From: Cognatishimia maritima | GTDB taxonomy: Bacteria > Pseudomonadota > Alphaproteobacteria > Rhodobacterales > Rhodobacteraceae | Assembly: GCF_900129685.1 (NCBI RefSeq) | Contig: NZ_FQWM01000004.1 | Coordinates: 188,501 to 252,500 of the forward strand | DNA length: 64,000 nt | Direction: 5' to 3' | Program-made: the position numbers and the translations under genes | Notes under the pieces: model-generated | What the model was told of the DNA's origin: nothing | Seen by the model: the letters and a program-made list of their open reading frames with translations, nothing else | Databases searched by the model: none | In this document: positions 44,388 to 53,294 of the stretch, piece by piece | Layout of the letters: each line of letters starts with the position of its first letter | Position numbering within the stretch: the first letter of the stretch is position 1

Positions 44388-46916
44388 TTAGTCTGCGGTT
44401 CGCAGGATGCCTGCCGGCTTTGCCCGCAAGGGGCCGCTTGCAAAGGCGAGACCTGCCAGAAGCGTGGCGGTGATGCCGCCGATAACAATCGCCAGCGCAT
44501 TGCCCCAGATCACTGTGAAATCGCTCTCGAGCACGAACTCGCTGACAGCCCAACCGCCCAGCACGCCTGCGCCAATCGCAACGAGGCCTGCTGCTGCGCC
44601 AAGCAGGATACCGCGTAGGGTGAAGCTAAGTAGGATACGTCGCCGCGTTGCGCCTAGCGTTTTCAGGATGGCGGCCTCATATGTGCGGTTCTGTTGGCCC
44701 GCGGCTGACGCCCCGATCAACACGAGAAAGCCTGTCAGAAGCGTTGCCGCCGCACCATATGCGGTGGCCGCTGCGATGGAACCAAGCACCTCTGTCACGC
44801 GGTCAATGGCGTCGCGGACCCGGATGGCCGTGACATTGGGGTAGGCGTTCGACACATCGCGCAAGATTTGCGCCTCGGCTGTTTCCTCTGCGTAGACGGT
44901 TGCGATGAAACTATGCGGGGCGCCGACGAGGGCGGCCTCATTCATCACCATCACAAAGCCCATGCCAGCGGTAGAGAAATCGACCTCGCGGAAGCTGGTG
45001 ATCGTACCAGTGATGTCGCGGCCAAGGATATTCACGGTCATTTCGTCGCCAAGGGTCAGACCCATCTCTTCCGCTTCTTCCGCAGCAAAACTGATTTGCG
45101 GTTGGCCTGTGTAGCCCGCGCCCCACCATTCACCCGCAGTCAGTTTGGTGGTCTTAGGCAAGTCAGCCGCATAGCTGACGCCGCGGTCGCCCCGAATGAC
45201 CCAATGATCACCAGCCGTTTCTGCAGCCGGTTTCCCATTGATCTGGGTGATGACGCCGCGCAGCATTGGCGCGCTTTCGACTTGGCTTACGTCTGGGTCG
45301 TTTTCGACGCGGTCGAGAAAGCCCGGCATTTGGTCGCGTTGAATGTCGACAAAGAAATAGCTGGGGGCAACGCCGGGCAGGTCCTGGGCGATAGCATTTC
45401 GAAGGTTGCCATCAATCTGGCCGACAGCCGCCAGTACCGACAGCCCAAGCCCAAGAGAAAGCACAACAGACGCCGCACCTTCACGTGGGCTGCTGATCGC
45501 CGCCAAGGCCCAGCGTAGGGCCGGGCGACGGCGCGCACGTGGCGCGGTCAGTCGTGAAATCCAGCGAATGAGGACGGAGGCTAGCGCCAGCAAGACCAGC
45601 GCCCCGGCGATGCCGCCCGTTGTCCAGAGCGTCAACGTGACGGACCCGGAAAAGAAGCTGGCCGCCGCGACGAGCAGCGCCACCAAAACAGCCGTCGCCA
45701 GCAAATAGCGCGCAGCAGGCAGACCTTTGCCAGCGTTCATGGCGTCCCGGAACAGTTCCGCCGCGCGGATGTCTTCGGTGCGCGCAAGGGGCCATAGCGT
45801 AAAGATCAACGCTGTGAGAACGCCGTAAACGGATGCTTCGATCAATGGTGTCGGATGCAAGGTGATCACTGCGGGCAGGGGCAAGGCCGTTTGAATGATC
45901 GGGCTTAATGCGATGGGGGCGATGCCCCCCAGCAAAAGTCCCAAAGCAATGCCCAAGAGGCTGAGCGCCCCAATTTGTATGAAATAGGTCAGAAAAATCG
46001 TGGCCCGATCCGCTCCAAGAGAGCGCAGCGTCGCAATCACATGGGTCTTGCTGGCAAGGTAGGCACGGATCGCGGATGAAACACCAACACCTCCGACCGC
46101 GAGCCCAGATAGGCCCACAAGGATCAGGAAGGACCCAAGCCGTTCCACAAACCGCGACACACCCGGCGCGCCATTGCGGCTGTCGCGCCAGCGCAAGCCT
46201 TTGTTTTCAAAGCGCGCCTCGGCTTCGGCCTTCATCGTGTCAAGATCGCTGCTGTCATTCAGAAGCAGGCGATACTGAGTCTCAAACAATGTACCGGGAG
46301 CCAACAGGCCCGACGCAGCAAGGCTTTCGGTTGCAACCAGAGTGCGCGGCCCAAGGCCGAACCCACCCCCGGCATTATCAGGTTCCGACGTCAGCCGCGC
46401 GGTGAGGCGAAAGCTCTGCTGACCCAAGGCAAAAGTGTCGCCGATCGCCAGACCCAAGCGGTCGACCAGCAGCGGATGCATGACCGCGCCGGGAAGGCCA
46501 TCCGCTTCGCCAAGTGCCGTAGCCAAGGGGATCGCAGGGTCAAGTTCGACAGCACCCACCAAAGGATAGGCGTCATCAACGGCTTTGATCTGCGTCAGGC
46601 CGCGTTCTGTTTCACTGCCGCGTGTCACGACGGCCATCGAGCGGAAGTCGACAACTTCGGAGACCGCGCTGGCGTTGTCTGCCATCCACGCGCGTTCTTC
46701 GTCCGTGGCGTAGCGATAGGTGAATTCCATCTCGGCATCGCCGCCCAAAAGCTGTGTACCCTGATCGGTGATCCCTGCTTGAATGCTTTCACGCACGGAC
46801 CCGATCCCGGCGATGGCCGCCACGCCGAGCGTCAGGCAGGCCAGAAAAATGCGGAACCCTTTGAGGCCCCCGCGCAACTCGCGACGGGCAAATTTGGCGG
46901 CGGTGCGCAGACTCAT
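44388..46916 (-). CDS. ABC transporter permease of the FtsX/LolC-like family (YbbP)
   Basis: 842 residues with an N-terminal helix (FRIFLACLTLGVAAIAGIG), a periplasmic core domain, a cluster of membrane helices in the middle (LGSFLILVGLSGLAVGGVGVSSAIRA and following) and a final FtsX-like helix group (TAYGAAATLLTGFLVLIGA, ILKTLGATRRRILLSFTLRG). This is the YbbP arrangement with two FtsX-type domains. Its ATG overlaps the stop of the ATPase gene by four bases. The pair diverges from a tesA-like gene, as in enterobacteria. The transported substrate is not established; a role in lipid or ester-linked compound handling is only suggested by context. Confidence 0.88.
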   Translation of the reverse strand: MSLRTAAKFARRELRGGLKGFRIFLACLTLGVAAIAGIGSVRESIQAGITDQGTQLLGGDAEMEFTYRYATDEERAWMADNASAVSEVVDFRSMAVVTRGSETERGLTQIKAVDDAYPLVGAVELDPAIPLATALGEADGLPGAVMHPLLVDRLGLAIGDTFALGQQSFRLTARLTSEPDNAGGGFGLGPRTLVATESLAASGLLAPGTLFETQYRLLLNDSSDLDTMKAEAEARFENKGLRWRDSRNGAPGVSRFVERLGSFLILVGLSGLAVGGVGVSSAIRAYLASKTHVIATLRSLGADRATIFLTYFIQIGALSLLGIALGLLLGGIAPIALSPIIQTALPLPAVITLHPTPLIEASVYGVLTALIFTLWPLARTEDIRAAELFRDAMNAGKGLPAARYLLATAVLVALLVAAASFFSGSVTLTLWTTGGIAGALVLLALASVLIRWISRLTAPRARRRPALRWALAAISSPREGAASVVLSLGLGLSVLAAVGQIDGNLRNAIAQDLPGVAPSYFFVDIQRDQMPGFLDRVENDPDVSQVESAPMLRGVITQINGKPAAETAGDHWVIRGDRGVSYAADLPKTTKLTAGEWWGAGYTGQPQISFAAEEAEEMGLTLGDEMTVNILGRDITGTITSFREVDFSTAGMGFVMVMNEAALVGAPHSFIATVYAEETAEAQILRDVSNAYPNVTAIRVRDAIDRVTEVLGSIAAATAYGAAATLLTGFLVLIGASAAGQQNRTYEAAILKTLGATRRRILLSFTLRGILLGAAAGLVAIGAGVLGGWAVSEFVLESDFTVIWGNALAIVIGGITATLLAGLAFASGPLRAKPAGILRTAD

Positions 46917-47599
46917 TCTGCGGCCTTTCGCATGTCGTCAATCCGGCCATCGCGCAGGCGCACGACGCGGTCGCAGCGGTTGGCGAGTTCGTTGGAGTGG
47001 GTCACCAGCACCAACGTGGCCCCATGACGGTCGCGCAAACCAAAGAGCAGATCGATGATCGCCGCCCCATTCGCGCCGTCCAAATTGCCGGTGGGTTCAT
47101 CCGCCAAAAGAATCTGCGGGCGTGGGGCTGATGCGCGGGCGAGCGCGACGCGCTGCTGTTCACCGCCGGACATCTGCGCAGGGTAATGATCAGCGCGGTG
47201 ACCAAGGCCAACAGCCTCAAGCTCTGCCGCCGCGCGCTCAAAGGCATCCGCATGGCCCGCCAGTTCCAGCGGCGTCGCCACGTTTTCCAGCGCCGTCATG
47301 GTTGGGATCAGATGGAAGCTTTGGAACACAACACCCATGTGATCACGCCGAAAGCGCGCCAGTGCATCTTCGCTCAATTGGGTAAGGTCATTCCCCAGCG
47401 CCGAAATCTCTCCGCCCGTTGCGCGTTCCAGCCCGCCCATCAGCATCAGAAGCGATGATTTGCCTGACCCAGATGGGCCAACCAGCCCCAAAGTCTCCCC
47501 TTTTTGGACATCCAGCGAAATTCCATGCAGAATTTCCACAAGTCCGGCGTTGCCTTCCAGCGCTAAACGCACATCTTTAAGAGAGAGGATCGTTTCCAT
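46913..47599 (-). CDS. ABC transporter ATP-binding protein (YbbA)
   Basis: 228 residues from the ATG at 47599; the open frame extends upstream over the divergent gene but without homology. Walker A GPSGSGKSSLL near residue 42, signature MSGGEQQRVALARA near 145, Walker B ILLADEPTGNLD, and the switch His in LVTHSNELANRCD. Length and sequence are of the LolD/MacB-type ATPases. It is coupled to the large permease and only 51 bases from the start of tesA, so divergent promoters share a short gap. Confidence 0.92.
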   Translation of the reverse strand: METILSLKDVRLALEGNAGLVEILHGISLDVQKGETLGLVGPSGSGKSSLLMLMGGLERATGGEISALGNDLTQLSEDALARFRRDHMGVVFQSFHLIPTMTALENVATPLELAGHADAFERAAAELEAVGLGHRADHYPAQMSGGEQQRVALARASAPRPQILLADEPTGNLDGANGAAIIDLLFGLRDRHGATLVLVTHSNELANRCDRVVRLRDGRIDDMRKAAE

Positions 47600-47650
47600 G
47601 GAGTTCGCCCGTTGACCACTGTTACCCGCCAATATGGTGTTCGTCCTGTC

Positions 47651-48280
47651 ATGAGCAAGGCGATTGCCGCGCTTTTGCTGTCTGTTACTGCTGCTTTTGC
47701 AGAGCCAGTGACCATCGCCGCCATGGGCGATAGCTTGACCCAAGGCTATGGTTTGCAAGCCGAACAGGGCTTTGTGCCGCAAATGCAGGCGTGGCTGGAA
47801 AGGAACGGCGCAGAGGTCACATTGATCAATGCGGGCGTGTCCGGCGACACCACCGCGGGCGGTTTGGCGCGGGCGGCGTGGACGCTGACGCCAGAGGTCG
47901 ACGCAATGATCGTTGCGCTTGGTGGGAATGATATGCTGCGTGGGATTGATCCTGCGTCCTCGAAAGAGAACCTCGCGGGCATTTTGCAGGCGGCGGTCGA
48001 TCAGGATGTCGACGTGCTGCTGATTGGCATGCAGGCCCCTGGCAATTTCGGACCAGAGTATAAGGCAGCGTTTGACGGCATGTATGCGGAACTGGCAGAC
48101 CAATACGACGCGCTGCTGGCCCCCAGTTTTCTTGAGGGGCTTGGTTCGGTTGACCCGGCAGAGGTGCAAGGCCTCATACAGGCCGATGGTATTCACCCGA
48201 ATGCTAAGGGTGTGGCGCTGATCGTTGATGTGTTGGGACCATATGTTCTGGAGCTCATAGCGCAAAGCAAAGGCGACTAA
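47651..48280 (+). CDS. tesA: Secreted SGNH-family arylesterase / lysophospholipase (TesA-like)
   Basis: 209 residues from ATG 47651; a TTG at 47612 with GGAG eight bases upstream would add 13. The signal peptide is MSKAIAALLLSVTAAFAEP. All SGNH blocks are present: GDSLTQGYG (Ser), the Gly block in NAGVSGDTTAGG, GGNDMLRG (Asn) and DGIHPNAKG (Asp/His). Multifunctional periplasmic enzymes of this type cleave acyl-CoA, aryl esters and lysophospholipids. The position divergent from the ybbA-ybbP pair is the same as in E. coli. The stop is two bases before the next gene. Confidence 0.92.
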   Translation: MSKAIAALLLSVTAAFAEPVTIAAMGDSLTQGYGLQAEQGFVPQMQAWLERNGAEVTLINAGVSGDTTAGGLARAAWTLTPEVDAMIVALGGNDMLRGIDPASSKENLAGILQAAVDQDVDVLLIGMQAPGNFGPEYKAAFDGMYAELADQYDALLAPSFLEGLGSVDPAEVQGLIQADGIHPNAKGVALIVDVLGPYVLELIAQSKGD

Positions 48281-48282
48281 TC

Positions 48283-48894
48283 ATGCCGGGGCGCTTGTTT
48301 CTGACGACACCGTTGGAGGACATCGCGCATTGGCTTGGCGTCGGGCGAGATGGCGTCCCCAGGCAGGAACCGCGCCGGAACATACAGCCGGGGCAAAATA
48401 TTATTGCGCTGACGGACGCCGGGTTCGAAGAAATGCGTTGGGGCATTGTACCGGTTGGGCGGGTGAATGCGCGTGGGCGTCCCGTGATGGAAACCATTAT
48501 CAACGCGCGCTCGGAAACGGTTTTTGAAAAATCCGCCTTTGACGGCGTTGGACGCGCGGTTGTTGTGGTGGATGGCTGGTATGAATGGACAGGTGAGGCA
48601 CGCAAGAAAACCGCTTGGCGCATATCAGGCGAGGTGCCTCTGATCTTTGCAGCCATCACCGATGTCTGGACCGCGCCGGGTGGTCGAGAGGTCAAGCAAG
48701 CCGCTATGGTCACCTGCGAACCCAACGACGACCTGCGCCCGATCCATCACCGTATGGGTGTTCTGCTTAAGCCGCAGGATGTTGACCTTTGGCTCAACGG
48801 AACCGTTAAAGAGGTGGAAGACCTGATGCAGCCTTGGCCAAACGGAAAACTGACCATCGAACGGGCAGATGATGTTGATTGGGCTGCCGCCTAG
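48283..48894 (+). CDS. SRAP (YedK/HMCES) family protein with Cys2 replaced by Pro
   Basis: 203 residues. SRAP proteins normally start Met-Cys-Gly-Arg, and the Cys exposed after Met removal forms a thiazolidine cross-link with abasic sites in single-stranded DNA. Here the start is Met-Pro-Gly-Arg-Leu. The other site residues are kept: Asn74 in NARSET, Glu101 in WYEW and His155/156 in IHHRM, so the fold and DNA-binding site seem intact. It is therefore either non-catalytic, or uses the N-terminal Pro amine instead. It begins two bases after tesA and overlaps the convergent MFS stop by four bases. Confidence 0.88.
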   Translation: MPGRLFLTTPLEDIAHWLGVGRDGVPRQEPRRNIQPGQNIIALTDAGFEEMRWGIVPVGRVNARGRPVMETIINARSETVFEKSAFDGVGRAVVVVDGWYEWTGEARKKTAWRISGEVPLIFAAITDVWTAPGGREVKQAAMVTCEPNDDLRPIHHRMGVLLKPQDVDLWLNGTVKEVEDLMQPWPNGKLTIERADDVDWAAA

Positions 48895-50054
48895 GCAAGG
48901 TCTTCGGCCTCGGTTGCATCGGCGCGAATGGTCGGTGCGATCACCAGCATCAGCAGCGCCAATGCCAGCAACACGCCAAACGCGCCGCGCAAAGATACAA
49001 ACTCGGACAGAAACCCTATCACCGGCGGGCCTAGCAATATGCCGCCGTAGCCCAAGGTCGCAACGCTTGCGATCGCCTGGGCAGGGGGCGTGTGCGGGTC
49101 GTTGCCTGCCCGACTAAAGGCAATGGGCATTGCTAGGGCGTAGCCAAATCCCATGGCGATGAAACCCAACATGAGAATGGCGGTGGACGCGCCAAAAACC
49201 ACGATTCCTGTGCCCAAAACGGCAGCGATCCCGCTTGTAATGGCGGCTTGGGTTGGTCCCAGTTTGGCGATCACGATCCCTCCCAAAAGGCGCATGAACA
49301 CCATCGCGCTGGAAAAAACCGCCAGCCCCAGTGGCGCGATATGTTCTGCGGTTTGGGCGACCTCAAGCAGGTAAATCGCGCTCCAATCCGCCATCGCGCC
49401 TTCGCCGATTGTTGTGCAGGCAGCGAAAACCCCGACCAGCAGCAACATGCCGCGGGGCAAAGGAAACCAGGATGATTTCTTTGGAGAAGCGCCGCGCGTT
49501 GACTGCTCCCAGCGGATGTTCATACCCCAGAAGCCTAGTAGCGGCACAAGGACCAATGTGAAAAGAAAGTGCGTGGTGTAGGTGAGATCTGCGGAAACCG
49601 CAGCAAAGCCGGAAAGCGCGCCGAGCCCTGCGCCAAGGCTCCACATGGCATGAAAACTGGGCATCCAAGTGCGTTTGGCTGCACGTTCAACGTCAGCGCC
49701 CCATGCGTTCATCGCCACGTCCATCCCACCGTGGCAAGCGCCGAAACAGAACAGCGAGAGCGCCAGCGTGCTGACATTTGGCGAGTGGGCCAGCCCAAGC
49801 ATTGAGACCGCTTTGCCCAATGTCAGTAGCCGCGTGACTAATGGCGCTCCGTGTCGATCTGACATGCGGCCTGCAATCGGAAAGCAAAGGATCGCGCCAA
49901 GGGCAAGCAACAAGAGCAAGAGCCCCAAGTCTCGATGGCTGAGTGCAAACTCCTGAGCAATCGCAGGAATACGCGCGGCCCAGACGCCGTAAAACGCGCC
50001 GTTCACCATGAATGCTGCGGTAATCGCAAGCCAAAGCCGTGTCGGTGATGCCAT
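48891..50054 (-). CDS. MFS transporter
   Basis: 387 residues from ATG 50054, preceded by GAGAGG; the frame extends upstream without homology. About 12 membrane helices: LAITAAFMVNGAFYGVWAARIPAI at the start, the MFS loop GRMSDRHGAPLVTR between helices 2 and 3 (G-x-x-x-D-R), and GACHGGMDVAMNAWG in helix 4/5, a region often seen in fucose/sugar-type carriers. The substrate cannot be told. It converges with the SRAP gene with a four-base overlap. The upstream 183-base gap holds its promoter and a stable hairpin. Confidence 0.85.
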   Translation of the reverse strand: MASPTRLWLAITAAFMVNGAFYGVWAARIPAIAQEFALSHRDLGLLLLLLALGAILCFPIAGRMSDRHGAPLVTRLLTLGKAVSMLGLAHSPNVSTLALSLFCFGACHGGMDVAMNAWGADVERAAKRTWMPSFHAMWSLGAGLGALSGFAAVSADLTYTTHFLFTLVLVPLLGFWGMNIRWEQSTRGASPKKSSWFPLPRGMLLLVGVFAACTTIGEGAMADWSAIYLLEVAQTAEHIAPLGLAVFSSAMVFMRLLGGIVIAKLGPTQAAITSGIAAVLGTGIVVFGASTAILMLGFIAMGFGYALAMPIAFSRAGNDPHTPPAQAIASVATLGYGGILLGPPVIGFLSEFVSLRGAFGVLLALALLMLVIAPTIRADATEAEDLA

Positions 50055-50147
50055 GCTGTGCCTCTCCATTGTGAGCGCTAACGTATGCAGTCGGCACCGA
50101 CGACCGCAAGGCCGGAATGTCAATGAAATGAAACGTGAGGTGGATAA

Positions 50148-50183
50148 CGCGCCCCGACATCGATGGACGGGAATGTCGGGGCG
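50148..50183. other. Strong hairpin between the GMC oxidoreductase and MFS genes
   Basis: A perfect 12-bp inverted repeat (GCGCCCCGACAT 50148-50159 with ATGTCGGGGCGC 50172-50183) with a 12-base loop lies 55 bases past the stop of the minus-strand oxidoreductase gene and 94 bases before the MFS start. It probably ends that transcript or protects its 3' end, but no T-run follows on the minus strand. Confidence 0.55.
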
Positions 50184-50237
50184 CAGGCTGCACTCTGATG
50201 ATAAGGAATCGAGGCAGCGTGGGAGGCGAGGGAGGAG

Positions 50238-51854
50238 TCAGCTCGCCTGTTTATGGTCTTCTTTGATCAGATCTGAAATCTTTTCGCCGATCATAATCGC
50301 AGGGGCATTTGTATTGCCCGAGACGATCTCAGGCATGATAGAACAATCCGCAACGCGCAGACCCTGGATGCCATGAACGCGAAGTCGATCATCAACCACG
50401 GCCATCTTGTCATTGCCCATCTTGCAGGTGCCTGTCGGGTGATAAATCGAGGCGGTGTTGCGCCTTGCCCAGAGTAGCGTCGCATCATAGTCGTCCATAT
50501 CAAGATCGGGACGAGGGCGGTATTCCTCGGAAATTTTTGACGTCAGCGGGGCGTGCCGCGCAATCGTGCGCGCGATATTCACGCCTGCGACGACCGTGCG
50601 GCAGTCGGTTTCCGTCGACAGGTAGTTGCCGTAAATTTTCGGATAAACAGTCGGATCACGTGACACGATCTTGATCTCACCCTTGGATTCGGGCCGCAAC
50701 TGGCAGACCGACATCGTGAAGGCCGAAAAAGGATCGGCGCCTTTACCGGGGTTCTCGGCTGAAAGTGGTTGAACGTGGAACTGAATATCTGGCGTTTCCA
50801 GATCAGGTCGCGTTTTCATAAAGCCACAGGCCAAAGAGGCGGCCATGGTCATCGGACCAGCGCGATACATTGCGTATTTCAGGGCAATAAAGGCCTGCCG
50901 GTAAAGCGTGCGCACCTCATCGTTCAGGGTCGGTTCATTGCATTTGTAAACCAAACGCGCCTGCAAGTGATCCTGCAAGTTTTTACCAACACCGGGCAGG
51001 TCTTTTTTGACCTCTATCCCGTTCGCTTTCAGTTGCTCGCCTTCGCCGATGCCAGACAGCATTAGAATCTGCGGAGAGTTGATCGCGCCGCCAGAGAGAA
51101 TGACCTCTCGTGTGACATCAATGGTGTTAGAGCGACCAGAGCGGTCTTTGTATGTAACCCCGGTGACCTTGGTGCCGTCCATTTCCACGCGCTCCACAAG
51201 GGCATGAGTGATGATCTTGAGGTTCTTACGATCTTTGACAGGGTTTAGGTATGCCACGGCAGAACTGCACCGACGCCCATTGCGAGAGGTCAGTTGGAAA
51301 TAACCCACGCCTTCTTGGGTTGCTCCGTTGTAGTCCGGATTGTAGGGATAGCCTGCCGCCTGCGCGGCAGCGACCCAAGCGTCCGTGATTGGACGCGAGA
51401 TTCGCATGTTGGAGACGGACAAGGGCCCTTGGTCGCCATGGTATTCATCGGCACCGCGTTCGTTGTTTTCGGCGCGTTTGAACAAGGGCAGCACATCCTG
51501 CCAACTCCAACCGCTATTGCCCATTTGGGCCCATCTGTCGTAGTCTTGTGCTTGACCACGGACATACAGCAATCCGTTGAGGGATGATGACCCTCCGAGA
51601 ACCTTGCCGCGCGGCCATTCAATGGAGCGACCGTCCAGACCCGGATCAGGTTCGGTTTTGTAGCACCAGTCGACTGACGGATTGTGGATCGTTTTGAAAT
51701 ACCCGACCGGGATATGAATCCACGGATTGATGTCGCGGCCGCCCGCTTCGAGGAGGACGACGTTGACGGATGGGTCCGCACTTAGGCGGTTTGCAACCAC
51801 GCATCCAGCAGACCCTGCACCAACGACAATGTAATCGGCTTTCATAGGACTCAT
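50238..51854 (-). CDS. GMC-family FAD-dependent oxidoreductase (choline/alcohol dehydrogenase type)
   Basis: 538 residues from ATG 51854 with GGGAGGAG four bases before it (ATG 51845 is an alternative nearer the family start). The N-terminal FAD loop is DYIVVGAGSAGCVVANRLS, the first GMC signature is the GRSIEWPRGKVLGGSSSLN region and the C-terminal active-site His lies in YHPTGTCKMG. Such enzymes oxidise choline or other alcohols to aldehydes. It diverges from a TRAP transporter, so it may process the imported compound. The exact alcohol is not known. Confidence 0.92.
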   Translation of the reverse strand: MSPMKADYIVVGAGSAGCVVANRLSADPSVNVVLLEAGGRDINPWIHIPVGYFKTIHNPSVDWCYKTEPDPGLDGRSIEWPRGKVLGGSSSLNGLLYVRGQAQDYDRWAQMGNSGWSWQDVLPLFKRAENNERGADEYHGDQGPLSVSNMRISRPITDAWVAAAQAAGYPYNPDYNGATQEGVGYFQLTSRNGRRCSSAVAYLNPVKDRKNLKIITHALVERVEMDGTKVTGVTYKDRSGRSNTIDVTREVILSGGAINSPQILMLSGIGEGEQLKANGIEVKKDLPGVGKNLQDHLQARLVYKCNEPTLNDEVRTLYRQAFIALKYAMYRAGPMTMAASLACGFMKTRPDLETPDIQFHVQPLSAENPGKGADPFSAFTMSVCQLRPESKGEIKIVSRDPTVYPKIYGNYLSTETDCRTVVAGVNIARTIARHAPLTSKISEEYRPRPDLDMDDYDATLLWARRNTASIYHPTGTCKMGNDKMAVVDDRLRVHGIQGLRVADCSIMPEIVSGNTNAPAIMIGEKISDLIKEDHKQAS

Positions 51855-51872
51855 GCGCTCCTCCCAGTGGCA

Positions 51873-51887
51873 ATTCGACCGTCGAAT
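51873..51887. promoter_or_regulatory. Candidate operator shared by the oxidoreductase and TRAP genes
   Basis: ATTCGAC C GTCGAAT is a perfect 15-base palindrome with a single central base, lying in the 109-base gap between the two divergent starts. An imperfect TTCAT/ATGAA inverted repeat is at 51905-51916. The IclR regulator encoded downstream is the natural candidate, but this is inference. Confidence 0.5.
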
Positions 51888-51963
51888 GTTTTCCTTGCAT
51901 TAATTTCATAAATGAATAAAAATGATACTGCAAGTCTCAAAAAATGAACAGGGAGGAAAGTTC

Positions 51964-53196
51964 ATGAAAGTCTCTGACAAGCTCAGTGGGATTTCACGGC
52001 GCGATCTTTTTAAGCTCGCGGGCCAGTACGGTATGTCGTCAACGCTTCTTGCAGCGGGCGCATTTACCGGCACTGTGACGTTGCCGTCTTTGGCCAAAGC
52101 GGTCGAGTCGACCTATGAAAAGCGCTACGCCAAAGAAGCTAAGCACACGTTAAAATTTGGTGCTGCGGGTTTTAACGCACGCAACCTTTTGATCGAACGC
52201 GCGGGCTGCTTGGAATTCGCACGCGATCTTGAATCCCGCACAGACGGTGAAATTCGCGTTGAATTCATCGGCGACAACCAGATTTGTGGCCAGCTGTCCT
52301 GCGTTGAAAAAACGCAAAACGGCATTGTCGACATCTACGCCGCGTCGACTCAGAACTCAGCAGGCGGTGCGCCCTATCTGAACGTGCTGGACTACGCTTA
52401 TGTTTTCCCGGGCCGCGCGTCTCAGTACCATTTCATGTACAGCCCGGAATCAAATGCGATTCTGCGTGACCCGTTCGAAAAGCGTCATGGCTTGAAGTTC
52501 CTCTTTAGCCACTGCGAATTGCGTGGCATCCAGTTGGGATCGAACTTCTCGGACAAGCCGACCGTTACGAAGCTTGAAGAACTGTTCGGTACGAAGAACC
52601 GCGTCACGGGGACACAACTTGGCCGTATCGCGATGCAGCTTCTGAACCTGAACCCGGTTCCTGTTGCTTGGGAAGAAACCCTTGATGGTCTGAAAACTGG
52701 CCTGATCGACGGTGCAGAAACCTGGGCGTCTGCTGTGGCATATGCGAACATGTCGCCGGTTGTCTCTCAGTCTGTTGATCTGAAATTCTTCTGCGGCACA
52801 GAGCACACGGCGATGTCTGCCAAGGTATTTAACAGCCTTGAAGGGTATCTGCAGGATGCGGTCATGGAATCCGCCTACCTGGCGCAGGTCCACGTTCAGG
52901 CCGCCAACGAAGCTGCGCTTGTCAAAACCGTTGGTTTCTCTGACCCGCAACTGCCAAACACGATCTTCGCACAGAACAACGTGCGCAACGCATTCCTCGC
53001 AGAGGATCAGATCAAGATGGCTGAAGAAATGTGTTCACCAGAATTCCAGCCAGCGGCTTGGGATCAGTGGCGCGAGCGGATCAATAACTGGGCAGGTGGT
53101 ATGGACACATACACTGAACTGCACCGCGTCGCACGCGAAGTGCCAGCAGATATGCTGCCAGAAAACGTCGAACCGCGTCGTTGGTGGAAAGCGTAA
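51964..53196 (+). CDS. TRAP transporter substrate-binding protein (DctP family)
   Basis: 410 residues from ATG 51964, preceded by GGGAGGAAAG. The twin-arginine signal is GISRRDLFKLAGQYGMSS with ALAKA-like cleavage near residue 44, so it folds before export and acts in the periplasm. The DctP fold is shown by NLLIERAGCLEFARDLESRTDGEI, GELSC/LSCVEKTQNGIVDI and TQLGRIAMQLLN. It binds the substrate that DctQ/DctM import with Na+. The protein is longer than typical DctP (about 330 residues). Substrate is unknown; the neighbouring oxidoreductase gives a weak hint at an alcohol or organic acid. Confidence 0.88.
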   Translation: MKVSDKLSGISRRDLFKLAGQYGMSSTLLAAGAFTGTVTLPSLAKAVESTYEKRYAKEAKHTLKFGAAGFNARNLLIERAGCLEFARDLESRTDGEIRVEFIGDNQICGQLSCVEKTQNGIVDIYAASTQNSAGGAPYLNVLDYAYVFPGRASQYHFMYSPESNAILRDPFEKRHGLKFLFSHCELRGIQLGSNFSDKPTVTKLEELFGTKNRVTGTQLGRIAMQLLNLNPVPVAWEETLDGLKTGLIDGAETWASAVAYANMSPVVSQSVDLKFFCGTEHTAMSAKVFNSLEGYLQDAVMESAYLAQVHVQAANEAALVKTVGFSDPQLPNTIFAQNNVRNAFLAEDQIKMAEEMCSPEFQPAAWDQWRERINNWAGGMDTYTELHRVAREVPADMLPENVEPRRWWKA

Positions 53197-53207
53197 TTTG
53201 CACTGTC

Positions 53208-53231
53208 GGCGGCAGGACATGTCCTGCCGCC
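53208..53231 (+). other. Perfect palindrome between dctP and dctQ
   Basis: Bases 53208-53219 and 53220-53231 are exact reverse complements, giving a 10-bp RNA stem with a four-base loop, followed by a short AATATTTTT run. It lies 12 bases past the dctP stop. It may partly terminate transcription or protect the dctP mRNA, giving more binding protein than permease. Confidence 0.65.
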
Positions 53232-53294
53232 ACAATATTTTTCTAGTGACATCAGACAAACGCGTTAGGCTCGGTCTCAGGGAGGAGACGGATT

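Noticed and set aside
47600-48265. N-terminal extension of the YbbA ATPase over the tesA-like gene
   Set aside because: The ABC domain begins at 47599 and the extension is antisense to a gene with complete SGNH motifs.
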